From Dacryopinax spathularia (taxonomy: Eukaryota; Basidiomycota; Dacrymycetes; Dacrymycetales; Dacrymycetaceae): 64,000 nucleotides of DNA. The notes under the pieces are model-generated. The model saw nothing but the letters and a program-made list of their open reading frames with translations, ran no database searches and was not told the origin of the DNA. Both the position numbers and the translations under genes were made by a program. The stretch spans positions 62,001-126,000 of the forward strand of contig JBBPFI010000001.1 of the NCBI GenBank assembly GCA_037974965.1. Reading direction: 5' to 3'. This document shows positions 11,305-22,100 of the stretch, piece by piece (positions within the stretch are counted from its first letter, which is position 1; each line of letters starts with the position of its first letter).

Positions 11305-11932
11305 GCGGGATCCAAAAATCGCTGTGACGGTGAGCTGGGCGGGTAGGGCAGGGGAGGAGATGCGTGTGGTTTGTGCTGCGGGAGCCGGTTTGCGCCAGAG
11401 TGTAGGACGGAGATGCTGGGTTTGTGTGCGTGGGAGGTAGGAGCGATGTATATATCCCGCTTAATATATTGTACGTTCACTCACTCCAGAGCCTGCTGCA
11501 AGTACAGCATGAAGTACTCGCGTCTCGGACCGCCCCTTAGGGTGCTTATTCGGCACACGAACAGCACCAGTTACGCGAAAATGATCTATGATCTATTGCA
11601 ATTCCGTGCTTTGCTTGGTGTAATGCGATGTGTATAGGGGAATAGTAATAGTGTACAGTGACTGTGATGGGTACCTGTATGCGGGATGAGGATAACGATA
11701 TGCGTCTACATATGTCTAGTTATGGATCTCATGCTGCTTGAATCTCACTCGCTCTTGAGTCTTCAGGACACTCATACGTGTGGTGTCGGCTCCGACGCAG
11801 CGGGTCGTCCTCCATGCTCCGGCCGGGTAAAATCGGCGTCGTGCGTCCTCGTAAGTCCGTATGCCTCGCTCAACCAGGACGGACGGACGGAACGCGTGGC
11901 CAGTCAAGCCCGCGCACCAGTCCGCACCAGTC
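11305..11932. other. intergenic between convergent genes
   Basis: 3' flanks of the SDR gene (plus) and the GH79 gene (minus). No gene or clear structure seen. Confidence 0.5.
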
Positions 11933-14038
11933 TCAGCTCCAGAGCATGGCCAGAGCAGCTAAGGCAGTCATCCCTCCCGCCACGAGCCACTCCCTCCCAC
12001 TCTTCCCTTGGTGACTGCGGCAAGCGGCACTCTCGACCCTCGTCGTCGGCCCCGCCCCTGCAGTCGAACTCGTCCCACTCGGCTGCCCACCAACAACCGT
12101 AATAGTCGATGGCCCTCCCCCGCCTCCTGCTCCCCCTCCTCCTCCTCCTGCGCTTCCCGAAGTACTGTTCCCAGCAAAGAACCGCACCAACGCAGCTCCC
12201 GGTCCAGGAACGTTCACCGTACACCCTCCTGCACCCTCCGACGCCGAGGAGCAGGTCTGGGTATAGACCACTTCTGCGCCCTGTAGTGTCCCGTCTCCCT
12301 CCGGCGACATCCCCTGTCCTGCCCAGGTGATAACCGGCGAAGTAGTCGTCGTATCGGCCGAGAGAAGGAGCTTGGTCTCCATCCCCACCCCACCCGCAAA
12401 CAAAGTCGACGGAACAGAGTAGGAGTTGTTGGTGGTGCCGTAGTTGATCAGCACGAGCGCTGACAGCTCCCACCCGTTCGTGGAGGTGTAGAGCGCATAG
12501 CCGGCCGTCGTGTCGCTCGAGAGGTTCAGATCCACCGGAGCCGTATACCCTGCTCCGAACGTCCCGTTCGCCCCCCCAAGCGCTTCGGCGACGACAAGGA
12601 GAGGCCAGTACATCACCCCTGTCGTCCACCCTTGCCCGAGCTGCCTGAGCTGCTCGGAAGCCTCGCCCGATCCTATTGGCGGCGAGGAGGTCGTTAGTGT
12701 GCCCGCCGAGAGAGTGGTGTTGGGCGGGGAGAAGACGTTGTACGAGACGCCTGGTTCGCGTGTATGAATCTGGGCGGAGGTGAACCCGACAGTGGCGAGC
12801 TGAAGAGAGTAGTCGATCGTCCAGAGCGTGGAGGCGAACTATCATCCAAAATAAAAGACGCATGTATGTCAGTTTCCAGTTCGCAGATAGGCAAAAAGAC
12901 AGGAAGGGAGACGGGGAAGGGAGAGCGGGAGAGGAAATCGGGAACGCACGGTATCGCTTATCCCCGGCACGCCCCCACAGCTAGCAGTGTTAAACTCCGT
13001 CATCCGCACCTCCTTCCCTTCCTGCCTAGCCAACGCAACGCCCGGCGCCTGCCACCCAGCAAGGCCGACGACGTTCGAGTGAGACAGGTAGTAAGAGAGC
13101 GGGAAGGCGTGTGTTCCAAAACAGTTGTTTTGCGGGTAATGCTGCAGCGTTATGGCTTTCACTTGCGAGGAGAAGGGCGAGGAGAGGTAGGACGGGAGGA
13201 GGGCGGCGAGGTCCCAATTACAGCATATTGTCGGTCTGCGCAAAAGAGCGCCATCAGCATCTCTTGCATTATTTGCAAAAAGTCGGGTAATTAGGGGAGC
13301 CTAGTGAGTAGGAAGGAACCAGATGAAGAGGACGTACCCGCCTATAACGCCCTGTGGGAGATCACTACCCATCCCAACGACCTCCTCCTCCACCTCGCCC
13401 ACGTAGTCCTCAACCGTATAATTCCCCACCCCCGGTCTCTCCCCATGGTCATAATACAAATCCGGCTCGTTCCCCACCAGCACCAGATCCAGCATCCCCG
13501 GTTCCAACAAGCTCCCCTCAGCCTGCGCTAGCGGGACATACGAGCTCGACACGTTCGGCGTAAGGAGGGGCAGGCCGAGCGTGTACGTCGCGTTGATGCT
13601 GAGGGAGAGAAAGGAGAGGGTGCTGAAGAGTAAAGGACCGAACGAGACGGGGACGTTGTTGTTGTTTGCTTCTGGGTCGAGGACCTCGAGGAGAGTGGTG
13701 TTCTGCGAGGGGGAGTAGGTGCTCGAGTCCATGCTGTTGCCGCCTATGCGTAGGCGGAGGGGGGCGCCCATGCGGGATTGGATCGCTTGGAGGTAGTTGA
13801 GTAGGGGGAGGGGGAGGGAGGTGTTGCTTGAGCTTGAGCTGGAGGAGGGGACACCTGGGCCGAGGAGGGAGGAGAGGGCGGAGAGCTCGAGGGATATGCC
13901 GAGGTAGGAAGCTGGGATCGAGGGGAGGGATGTGCTGCTCGGATATAGAGGCGGGAAGAGAGTAGTTGGCGTAGCCTGCCCGAGCACGGAGGAGGGCAAC
14001 AGCCCCAGGAGGGAGAAGAGCAGGCTGGTGGGGAGCAT
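11933..14038 (-). CDS. glycoside hydrolase family 79, secreted or GPI-anchored beta-glucuronidase-like
   Basis: GH79 enzymes remove glucuronic acid or its 4-O-methyl form from glycans such as arabinogalactan. Three exons (14038-13338, 13235-12950, 12838-11933) give 630 aa. A signal peptide (MLPTSLLFSLLGLLPSSVLG) is followed by YLGISLELS and LRIGGNSMDSS, typical of the family. The acid/base Glu sits in GNEPDL (near residue 193) and the nucleophile Glu in MTEFNT (near 315), followed by GVPGISDTFASTLWTIDY. The C-terminal beta domain ends in a Gly/Ser-rich linker and a hydrophobic tail (GGMTALAALAMLWS), which suggests a GPI-anchor signal. Many NxS/T sites fit a secreted glycoprotein. The precise substrate cannot be read from sequence. 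Confidence 0.9.
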
Positions 14039-15639
14039 GTTCTTCGACCAGGGAAGACTGGATCTAACCAGTGGAGTGGTTGGAGGTCCAGAAGGAGGGA
14101 GGTTGATCGCAATGCCCGGTCTTGGGTATATGCAGCAGAGGTCCACGGATCAATAAAGTCCGTCTAGTCCCAGCCAAGTCCGAGTGAAGCGGGCCCGGGC
14201 AGGAGGTTGATGTACTCTCCTCTCCGTGACCGAGGAGGTCGGTCGGCCTGGCCTTGTGCCGAATGCTGCGCACGGAGCTGTGTTGCCAAGCTTGGGGAGC
14301 AGGAGGAGGCAGTCAAAGCTCAACCAAAGCGGGGGACGATGACCAGCAGAGCCCAGACGGCGATGAGCAACCGACAGTCGACGTCGACGTAGGTATGTAC
14401 AGTACCAGCAGCAGGAAGGCAAGTGATCGCCAAGCCTAGATCATACAATCGCACAGGTAAGAGCCTAACCGAAACCTGATGAACACCCCCGTCCCCCTGA
14501 GATGAACTAACGATATGCGCACCGCACCGCACCGCACCGCACCGCACCGCACTTCCGACAACTCGAGGCACAACGACAAAAGTCTACTTCACACCCTTCA
14601 TTCGTTGGAGTCCATCCCCACCACTTCGGTCACACGAGTCTAGCCCCCTCTCCCTCAAGCACAGAGCGGCGATATCCACATCCGGCCAGTTTTCACGTAC
14701 CCGTACACGAGGCAGCATGTGTTGGGGGAGTGGGACGGGGAGGGCTTCGGTGTCTTTCGCTCGCGTGCGCAGAAAATCGCCAGCTGGAACGGGGAGCGGG
14801 AAAAGCGTGTTCCAGGACCCGAGCGGTAGCGGTAGCGGTTGCGGTTACGTCGCCGCCTACGTAGCTTTCCGCCCCAGGGATCTTCCTTTTCTGAGAGCGC
14901 TCCGATAGGCCGGAGTCTGCGGGTACATAATGAATGGAATCGGAATGGAATGGAATGTGGCGAGTCTAGGGTGAAGATTATCTTCGGTCGCTCATGAGCT
15001 GCGCTCGAGCCTGGATCGGGCAGGGATCGGATTCTGACGCACTTTTGCTTTTTCGGGGGGAAGCCAATCGCGCGTCAGAGATGGATCAGACTCCGTTTAC
15101 ATTACGCGCTTGGTAGTACAGTACATTTACACGCAGGTTTTGGTAGGAGGGGACCGTACAGGTCGCAGCCTTTTCCTGAAAGGTGGGCTTTGGCCAGAGC
15201 AGGTTTCATCTTGATTGATGAGCAGCTTGCTGGCGATGGTCGTGTGCGCTGTATCTGCGTTGATGAGCTCTTAGGGAGATAACGACCCAAGGTGCCTGAA
15301 GAAGCTGCAGAACCTCCGAGTCGCGCTGGCATGTGAAAGCCCCAAATACACCCCACCAAATGGGTGAAAAGAGACCACGAAGAAACGCTTCCATGCCTGC
15401 TGCCCAGCATCCTCTGCTCAACTACCCCCTCAGCTCGAGCTCGACTACTCGAACGCAAGCCTTTTCTTTCAGAAGGAGAAGGAACGAAACACATCCTTCT
15501 TGGATCTTCTTCCCTCTGCATGCTACTGTCGCCGCTCTAACGCCGCTCTCCCATCATGTGCCCCACCTAAGCAACGCCACACCCCTCCCCCCCCAAAAAA
15601 CCTGCACTCTCTTTCCCACCTAATCTCTCCAATGAGCTG
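14039..15639. other. long intergenic stretch
   Basis: About 1.6 kb without a supported gene. It holds the GH79 promoter, a perfect ACCGC pentamer array at 14521-14550 and a short GGAAT-rich run near 14930-14956. The open frames seen are short and unlike known proteins. Confidence 0.5.
14521..14550 (+). repeat. ACCGC pentanucleotide microsatellite, six copies
   Basis: Six perfect tandem copies of ACCGC. Too short a unit for CRISPR; simple replication slippage explains it. Confidence 0.9.
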
Positions 15640-15760
15640 CTTCCAGGATCTTCCCGACCTGCCCGGACAAGCTGACAGAGCACACTAACGGAGTGCCGTA
15701 AGTCCTGTGGTGCACATGCTCCTTGATGGAGGTTGGGCGTAGTATTGAAGGGTATAAAGG
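15640..15760 (+). promoter_or_regulatory. conserved promoter block of locus B
   Basis: A 27-base element at 15640-15666 (starts CTTCCAGGATCTTCCC) lies about 85 bases before a TATA box (GGTATAAAGG, 15751-15760). GGAGCTAAGGGCAT and CTTTGGCCCTTCC follow within 60 bases. All four match the promoter block of locus A on the other strand at 6207-6350. Confidence 0.6.
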
Positions 15761-16126
15761 CAGGCATTGAAGTGGGGGGGGAGCTAAGGGCATTTGGTTG
15801 GGAGCTTTGGCCCTTCCCCCTCCCCTCTTTTCCCCCTCCTTCTCGCGCCCGGGCATGTGCGCTTGCCCTCCTGCCTATCCTCCTCCCTGCCTACCTGCCT
15901 TTCCCCCTGCCCGGCTGGTACTGGTACTGGAACCCCCTTCCCTCTTCCTGACGAGAATGAGACGAGCACTCAGCCTGCTTCCCAAGTACTGTACAACACG
16001 GCCAGGCTACATCCTGATCCTCCACCTTCTCCAGACTGCCCATCATCAGCTATCAGCTGCTTTACCTGGTCGGGCATAGGATGTGTGTTCTTCCTGCTGT
16101 TCGCTATTTGGGTGGCTGGCTAGGCG

Positions 16127-16195
16127 ACTGCTTACCGCTTACTGCTTACCGCTTACTGCTTACTGCTTACTGCTTACCGCTTACTGCTTACTGCT
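16127..16195 (+). repeat. heptamer microsatellite (CTGCTTA / CCGCTTA)
   Basis: About nine tandem copies of a seven-base unit that alternates between CTGCTTA and CCGCTTA, inside locus B. A simple tandem array. Confidence 0.9.
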
Positions 16196-16559
16196 CTTTC
16201 GGGCTTCACACCCTTGTCTCTTGTCGGATTCGCTCTCAACCACGCATAGATGACTGCTTCATCTATCTTTCTCTTGGCTTGTCTTTGACTCTTACCCTCC
16301 CTCCTAGCAACAACCCTCTGCCTCTGCCTAAACCCCCTGCTCTAGTCCTCCATCCATCGCAGTGCTCTTGGGTACTCGCTCTCAAAGACCCATCATCCCT
16401 CGCCTCCCAATGAGATCACGCGCAATACACGTATTACTCTCCTTCTCTCTTCTGAGAGAGTGGCCAACGAATACTTGTAGGCTTGTGCAATGATTTCATT
16501 GGGTCCGTCGAGCGGATGATACATTTGTCCGCGTCTACCCTTGAGCTGTGCTTATTCCT

Positions 16560-17760
16560 TTCTGCCAATCTGCTATTCTCAGATCAGCTCACACTCTACT
16601 GCGCTAAGGACTCTGGACACAATGCAACGTTCCTAACAGGCAGGCAGGCCTTGGCGTCCGGTCCACGACCCTGCCGTTTTGTGCAATTCCGCTTCAGCGG
16701 GGAAGGTGGACCGCGGACAGCTCCGGCTTTGGCTGCTTGTGCGGATGATGCGCTGCTGTCTTCTTGTGCTTCTCCTCTGCTCTCCTCTCCTTCCCTCTTG
16801 TCTCCGAGTCTGGCTGTGGGGGAAAGCTACAGGTCCTATAGGGATCACTGCGCTTCACTTTGTGCTTGTCGCTTGCTTTGGCTTCCTGACCATCCTGGCC
16901 CTCTCAATCTCCTCTGCTACACTTTCGAAGTACCCCTGCGAATCTGAATCTGGTGTTCTGGCTTCAAAAGGTCATCGCCCATGTCTGCCAAAGTGTACCA
17001 TGCATCAGCACTCTCGTACGGCGGCGAAGCCCTGCTAATGCACATGCGTGGGCGTCCTGCCGGCTGGACGATGTCTCATGCTGCACATCACACTTCCAGT
17101 CAGTCATGGGCTCGATCGATCCTACTGCCTGTCATCTACGCCTGAGCTTCAACAGCCTGCTCAGCTCATTCTTCTCCGCCGGATCAGTCTAGCCGCCGAC
17201 TGCGCTAAGGGCAATAGAGCGCATCGCTCCCCACAATCATGCCCACTCTTACCCCCGCATCCGTCATTGCTACATACTCTCATTCGAGCGTAGTGATTGC
17301 GGGACTACGGACAGGCAAGGTGTTGCCTGCCTGTGCGAACGATGCGCTGCTGTCATCCCTTGCTCTTTACTTGTTCTGTCTCTATGTCTCTCTCACGTCT
17401 CTGGCTCTGGCTTGTGGAATCTGAAGTGTCATCCTGGTATTCTGCTCTCCAAGGTACTAGGATGCGTATCGCTCCCAAGCGCGCGCTTTGCATACGTGGA
17501 CGGATGTTGTCTATCTCTTACCCGGTGGGGGATTGGGCTGCACCTTGTTCATGACTGTAAACCTACTTGGGTTTACGATATGCATCCTCAACCTTGGACG
17601 GCAGCCTACCAGTAGCCTTCTGCTGTCGTCTGTCCAGCTTCTTTCCTGTGGATTGTTTAGCGCTGCAGCTGCTGTCCTAGGATCTGCAACTCCCATGACT
17701 CCCAAGCAACGGTGTTGCTCTCCGCATCCCTCTACTTCCCTATAGGGCGGGAAAAGGGGA
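16560..17760 (+). repeat. two diverged direct repeats of about 595 bp
   Basis: Matching landmarks at a near-constant offset (601 and 594 bases) show a tandem duplication inside locus B. A possible third, weaker copy starts near 17890. Divergence is high, so the duplication is old. Confidence 0.55.
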
Positions 17761-18337
17761 TGCTCAGAAGGGTCGCCCCGTTGTTTGTGTAAGTCATCGG
17801 AGTTTGCTGTTCTATGATGGTGGTCTGCGCTGGGTCTATCTTTTGTTTGCGCTCGACACCGCTTCCTCACATCGGTATCATTCTTGTCGGGCAAGACTGT
17901 GCCAAGGGATGGTATGCTTCGTACCACTCTTGCCAAGTATGCCGTAACTGGACGTGCGTCAAGGTTCAAACCGCTGTCCTATGGCAGTCTGAGCCTGTTG
18001 ATGTGCACGGCCTGATGCATTGGCTACTTGGGGGGACGATCATGCTACTGCAATCCCTGTTCTCTTGCCCATTGTTGCTCTTACTTGGAGCGTAGTTCTC
18101 CAAGGTTTCGCCCGCGCTCGGGCCGCAAACGAGCTCTTCCAGGTTTGGGCATTGCTCAGCGCCCCTCGATCGAGGTGACATTCTTGATACTGTCATTACA
18201 ACCTGAGCTCATGTTTGATTATGCACGGGTCCAAACAGTTCTTTGCCGCTCTTATAGAGTCCATGAAACAACTCAGATTCCAGCTCATCCCCTCCTCCAG
18301 CTGTCCATTCCATCCCAACATCCCGACCGGGTAGGGC

Positions 18338-18953
18338 TCAATAATGGATCGTGAAGATCCCCGTAATATTCAGCGGCTTATTCAAGTCCGCCGTGAACCC
18401 CGTCGCTGTGACCCCGTTCGGCCCTCCACTAACCGATCCGGCCGGTATGCCATTAACGGTCATATCGAAGAAGATCGGCTGTCCTTCGGGATAATACTGC
18501 TGCGCAGCATTATACACAGACACGCTCGTAAGGTTGTCGTTGATATGGTGCTCGAACGCTACGGGCGTCGAGTAGATCGTGTAGTCCGTGATGTTGGGGT
18601 TGCCGGGCTCGACAGTGCCGGAGACGTTGAAGTAGAGGGTGACGGTCGAGAGCGGGTTGTGTGTCCCGTTGATGGTCTTGTTGCCGGTGGTGTCGGAGTA
18701 GTTGGAGGGGTTGAGAGCGACGAGGAGGTACCAGGTCGAAGTCTCCGGGTTGTGGTGAAGCTCGATCGTGCCGTTCTTCGGTTCAGGTGCATTTTGGCGA
18801 GCAACTGGAAACTATGTGGTTAGCGAGTGGTCCATTCGCCAATGAGGGAACTCCCGCACCTAATGCGTTCTCCCGAGCGCTTAACGGGGTAGCGGAGCAG
18901 ACCGACAGAAGCGCGCAGACAATAAGCGCTAGAACAGCAGAAAGCTTAGCCAT
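18338..18953 (-). CDS. small secreted protein, family copy A
   Basis: Two exons (18953-18860, 18804-18338) give 186 aa. The signal peptide is MAKLSAVLALIVCALLSVCS. The mature part carries ELHHNPET..WYLLVALNP and DYTI.STPVAFEHHI, shared with copy B at 19536-20154, and ends ADLNKPLNITGIFTIHY. Few Cys, several NxS/T sites. The family is not one I recognise; the shape (short, secreted, tandem array, own TATA box) fits fungal secreted effector-like or cell-surface proteins, but this is inference. The intron falls in the same place and phase as in copy B, just before VARQNAPEP. Confidence 0.82.
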
Positions 18954-19059
18954 TTTATGGTATATAGCTGTCGTTATTCGTCACTAGTGGGTAGGTTCGT
19001 GAGAGGAAAGAAAGCGGAGGCCTCCGTCAAGCCATGCCCTCCCCCAACCCCAGTGCCCC

Positions 19060-19069
19060 ATATTTATGG
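19060..19069 (-). promoter_or_regulatory. TATA box of secreted protein copy A
   Basis: CCATAAATAT on the minus strand about 107 bases before the start codon at 18953. The other two family members have similar boxes at a similar distance. Confidence 0.55.
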
Positions 19070-19535
19070 CACCCCGCCAAGCCCTCTTTTGCGGGGTAGC
19101 CGGAGGAGCGGAATGCGGAAGGAATCAGGGCGCAAACCCAGTCGGAACCGAAGATGATCCGCCTCTGCACCGCATTGATGTTGATAGGTCATTTTCAGGG
19201 ACGCCTGGGAATGACGTATTTGGGTGTGGGAACAAAAGGGGTTTTGAGGAAGATGGCGGATGCTCTGCGTTTTCTTGAGAACAGTTCCAGTTGCGATGCC
19301 ATCGATAACTAACCCATTGCGAAAACGTAACGCAAAACACGCAATCGAAGAGTCGACCATGCAAAACGCTACTAACAGTAGTTATCATGCATACTACAAG
19401 TCCGACGAGTCCTTGCTTGTACTATGGTAAACGTTGGAATCGTCATGGAAGGGATCAACATGAAAAAGGGGAAATCATTAGAGTCCAACTGCTCTCCACA
19501 TTCCGAAACTTGCTCCGTTCTCCTTCTCCTCGCAC

Positions 19536-20154
19536 CTACTGGGTGAAGATGCCGGTGATACTGATAGGCTTGTTCAAGTCCGCACTGAAGTCGGTCGCGT
19601 TCACTGTATACGGTCCACCTGGATACGCCGGACCACCACCGACTTGCCCAGCCGAGACGCCGTTAATGTCGATAGAGAAGAAGATCTGCTGCCCCTCCGG
19701 ATAATACTGCGGCTTGGCATTGAAGATCCGGACTTCCGTCAACGGGTCGACAATATGATGCTCGAACGCAACGGGCTTCGAGTGGATCGTATAGTCCGTC
19801 TCGGTCGAACCCGAGAGTTGGGTGCTCGTGACGTCGAAGAAGAGGGTGACGATCGAGAGGGGGTTGTGTTGTCCTAGGATCACTTTGGTGCCGTAGGTGT
19901 GGTCGTAGTTGTCCGGGTTGAGGGCGACCATCAGGTACCAGGAGGCGGTCTCGGGGTTGTGGTGCAGCTCGATGACGCCGTTAGGAGGCTCTGGGGCATT
20001 CTGGCGGGCGACTAGTGACATGTGAGAGAAATAGCGCACGGGAAGGGAAAAGCATACCGAGGATATCATCCTGCCTCCCCGACACCGGGCTCGCCGCGCT
20101 GAGGGCAGAAAACAAGCCGAAGAAAAGTGCAACAAAGACAGCGAGCCTAGCCAT
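19536..20154 (-). CDS. small secreted protein, family copy B
   Basis: Two exons (20154-20058, 20011-19536), 190 aa. Signal peptide MARLAVFVALFFGLFSALSA. Strongly similar to copy A: VARQNAPEPPNGVIELHHNP, DYTIHSKPVAFEHHI, and the C-terminal ADLNKPISITGIFTQ. The intron position and phase are identical to copy A, so the pair arose by tandem duplication. The predicted fold is probably all-beta, given alternating hydrophobic residues and lack of helices; this is inference. Function unknown. Confidence 0.82.
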
Positions 20155-20735
20155 TTCTCCGCGCTATACAGAGTACTTCCAACCGAACGTCTGGTGGTCT
20201 GGCTGCAACAGAAAGGAGAGCAGCAGGAAGAGAGACATTCCCATCCCGACCAGACCGGCCGTCTATTTATTCCCTCAGAGTGCGGGGTACTGTATGGAGG
20301 CAGCGTCCATTGGAATGCGAGGGCGGGCTGATGCCAAGCCTTTCGTTCAGGCACTCATTTGCACCGCCTTGACAGGGTCTTGGCGTGTTTATTCGATGGC
20401 ACGTGAGCGTGACCAGAAGATGGAGGACGAACGCTTGCTCGAATCGCAGGCTTTTCTTTCGGAAAGTGAGGCATTCGCTCGACGAAAGTATGTCAGACCA
20501 ATCCGAAGCAGGGTAAAGCGAATGAGACAAGCCGGTCGTCAGGGGCGGGAGATTTGTAGGGCGACATCAATGTGAAGTTGCCTGAACAGGTTGGCGCACA
20601 ATCGTTTGCGGACGATGAAATGACGAAAGAGGCGCCCAAGCGGGAGCAACGCAGTTCGTTGTCCCTGAACTTCATGAACAACGCCACAACCCATGACTTT
20701 GCTCTAAACATGCCCATACAGCGTTCCGACGCGGT
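20155..20735. other. intergenic between secreted protein copies B and C
   Basis: Contains the TATA box of copy B (20263-20270) and the 3' flank of copy C. No gene seen. Confidence 0.5.
20263..20270 (-). promoter_or_regulatory. TATA box of secreted protein copy B
   Basis: ATAAATAG on the minus strand about 110 bases upstream of the start codon at 20154. Confidence 0.55.
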
Positions 20736-21322
20736 CTAATCGATGATATCGCCATTCACAGCCCGAATTAAGCCCGTCACGTTCAGGTTGGCCAGCAGGC
20801 TCGCCTCGAAGTCGTATGCCTGCAGTACCTCCGTTTCCCAGTTGTACTGGCCCGACATGGCGGGTTGGCCGTTGATGTCGGAGCTGAAGAGGTAGAGCTG
20901 CTTGTTTGGGAAGTACTGTGGCGCGACGTTCAGCATGGTCACGTTGGTCAGAAGGGCGGCCGCTGGGGGATTGCTGCTCGAGATGACATCCGAATGGATC
21001 GTGTAGAATGTCGTGTTGCTCCCCGAAGGCGTGTTGGCGGTCACGTAAAACTCCAGGGACGTTGATTCAGGAGCGCCATCATTGGTGTCCAGTTGCGCTG
21101 AGCCGAAGGTATTGGTATAGTCGGTGGGGTTCAGATCAACCAGCAATGTGTACGTCGTCACGCCGTTACGTAGGAGCTGAATGGTTCCTAGAGGTCACTG
21201 GTCAGCAGCTGTAAGCCCCTCTGATTCTGGAACTCACCGGATTGATCGCGGGCAGACAAAGGCGCAGCCTCGGCCGTCATGGAAGACAGGAAGGCGAGAA
21301 GAAGGCCGAAAGAAGCAAGCAT
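20736..21322 (-). CDS. small secreted protein, diverged family copy C
   Basis: Two exons (21322-21238, 21187-20736), 178 aa. Signal peptide MLASFGLLLAFLSSMTAEAA, then the same APLSARDQ-like junction and intron phase as copies A and B. Shared with them are YTLLVDLNPTDY (compare WYLMVALNPDNY), FYTIHSDVI, QYFPNKQLYLFSSDINGQPA and the final LNVTGLI. It lacks the ELHHNPET segment, so it is the most diverged member. Function unknown. Confidence 0.8.
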
Positions 21323-22100
21323 TTTAAATTCTGGAGAAGAGAGCGTGCGGCAAAGACAGAACACGAATAACTCTTGTCGGACGGTAGAGAATTAGGGGAG
21401 TCCAAGTGGTGGACGGACTAGGGAGCTGAAGAAGTTGCGTTTTTTTGTTGGAAAGATGCGGCCAGATGTTGTCGCCTTTATAGATAATTGGAGCTGGGCC
21501 ATCCCGTAGCGGCAAGCAAATCTTCCACAGCCAAGAGCAGGCAGGACAGTGAAGCGATAATAGTACAACAGTGTGCAAGCCACGGAGCAGTGAAGAGAGC
21601 TCCTTCACGTTTCAGGCTACTAGTCAGCATGAGAGAACAGTTCGTCTCCCAGAATTTCGCAGTCCAATGTGCGCATAAGAGCAGTAAGAGAGTCATTGCT
21701 ATGCAGTGTTTGAGGCAAAGGGAGGTGAAACAAGGCGTCGCGAGATGGGTGAGGTAGAGGTGGCTGGCAGCGCAGGGAACGGTACGGCGGAGAAACCACC
21801 GGAACTGGGTGGGACGGGAGCAAGCGACTCCGACGAGGACTCGCGGCCCTCTTGTCTTGCTCAGCAGTGCCTCTCTTGACTCGAGCAATTATTGCCAGGA
21901 TGGCGCTGACGTAGAGTGGTGAGAGTGCAAACTTGCGAACTGCGTCCCGAAAGTTTTCCACCGGACGATCCCATGGGCTAAGACGTGCGCAGATGAGATC
22001 CTGCTCGCATGAAGCTAGACGTCATATCTGGGTATGAGCAGGTGCATTCAGGGTATCGTTACATGCCTCTCTGGAGGCGCAGTGCCCGCCAACCCCAGGC
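21323..22100. other. intergenic between secreted protein copy C and VPS11
   Basis: Holds a TATA box for copy C (CTATAAAG on the minus strand, 21476-21483) and the 3' flank of VPS11. No supported gene. Confidence 0.5.

Larger units (their letters stand above)
15761..18337 (+). other. unknown locus B, probable transcript on the plus strand
   Basis: Downstream of the promoter block at 15640-15760 and paralogous to locus A. No protein family is recognisable and no long frame survives, although short frames are rich in Leu/Ser/Cys (MRRALSLLPKYC near 15958). Internal direct repeats of about 595-600 bp are visible: GCGCTAAGG at 16601 and 17202, and GATGCGCTGCTGTC at 16747 and 17341; a weaker match lies near 17899. 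It may be a decayed or fast-evolving gene family, or a structured noncoding RNA; I cannot decide. Confidence 0.35.
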
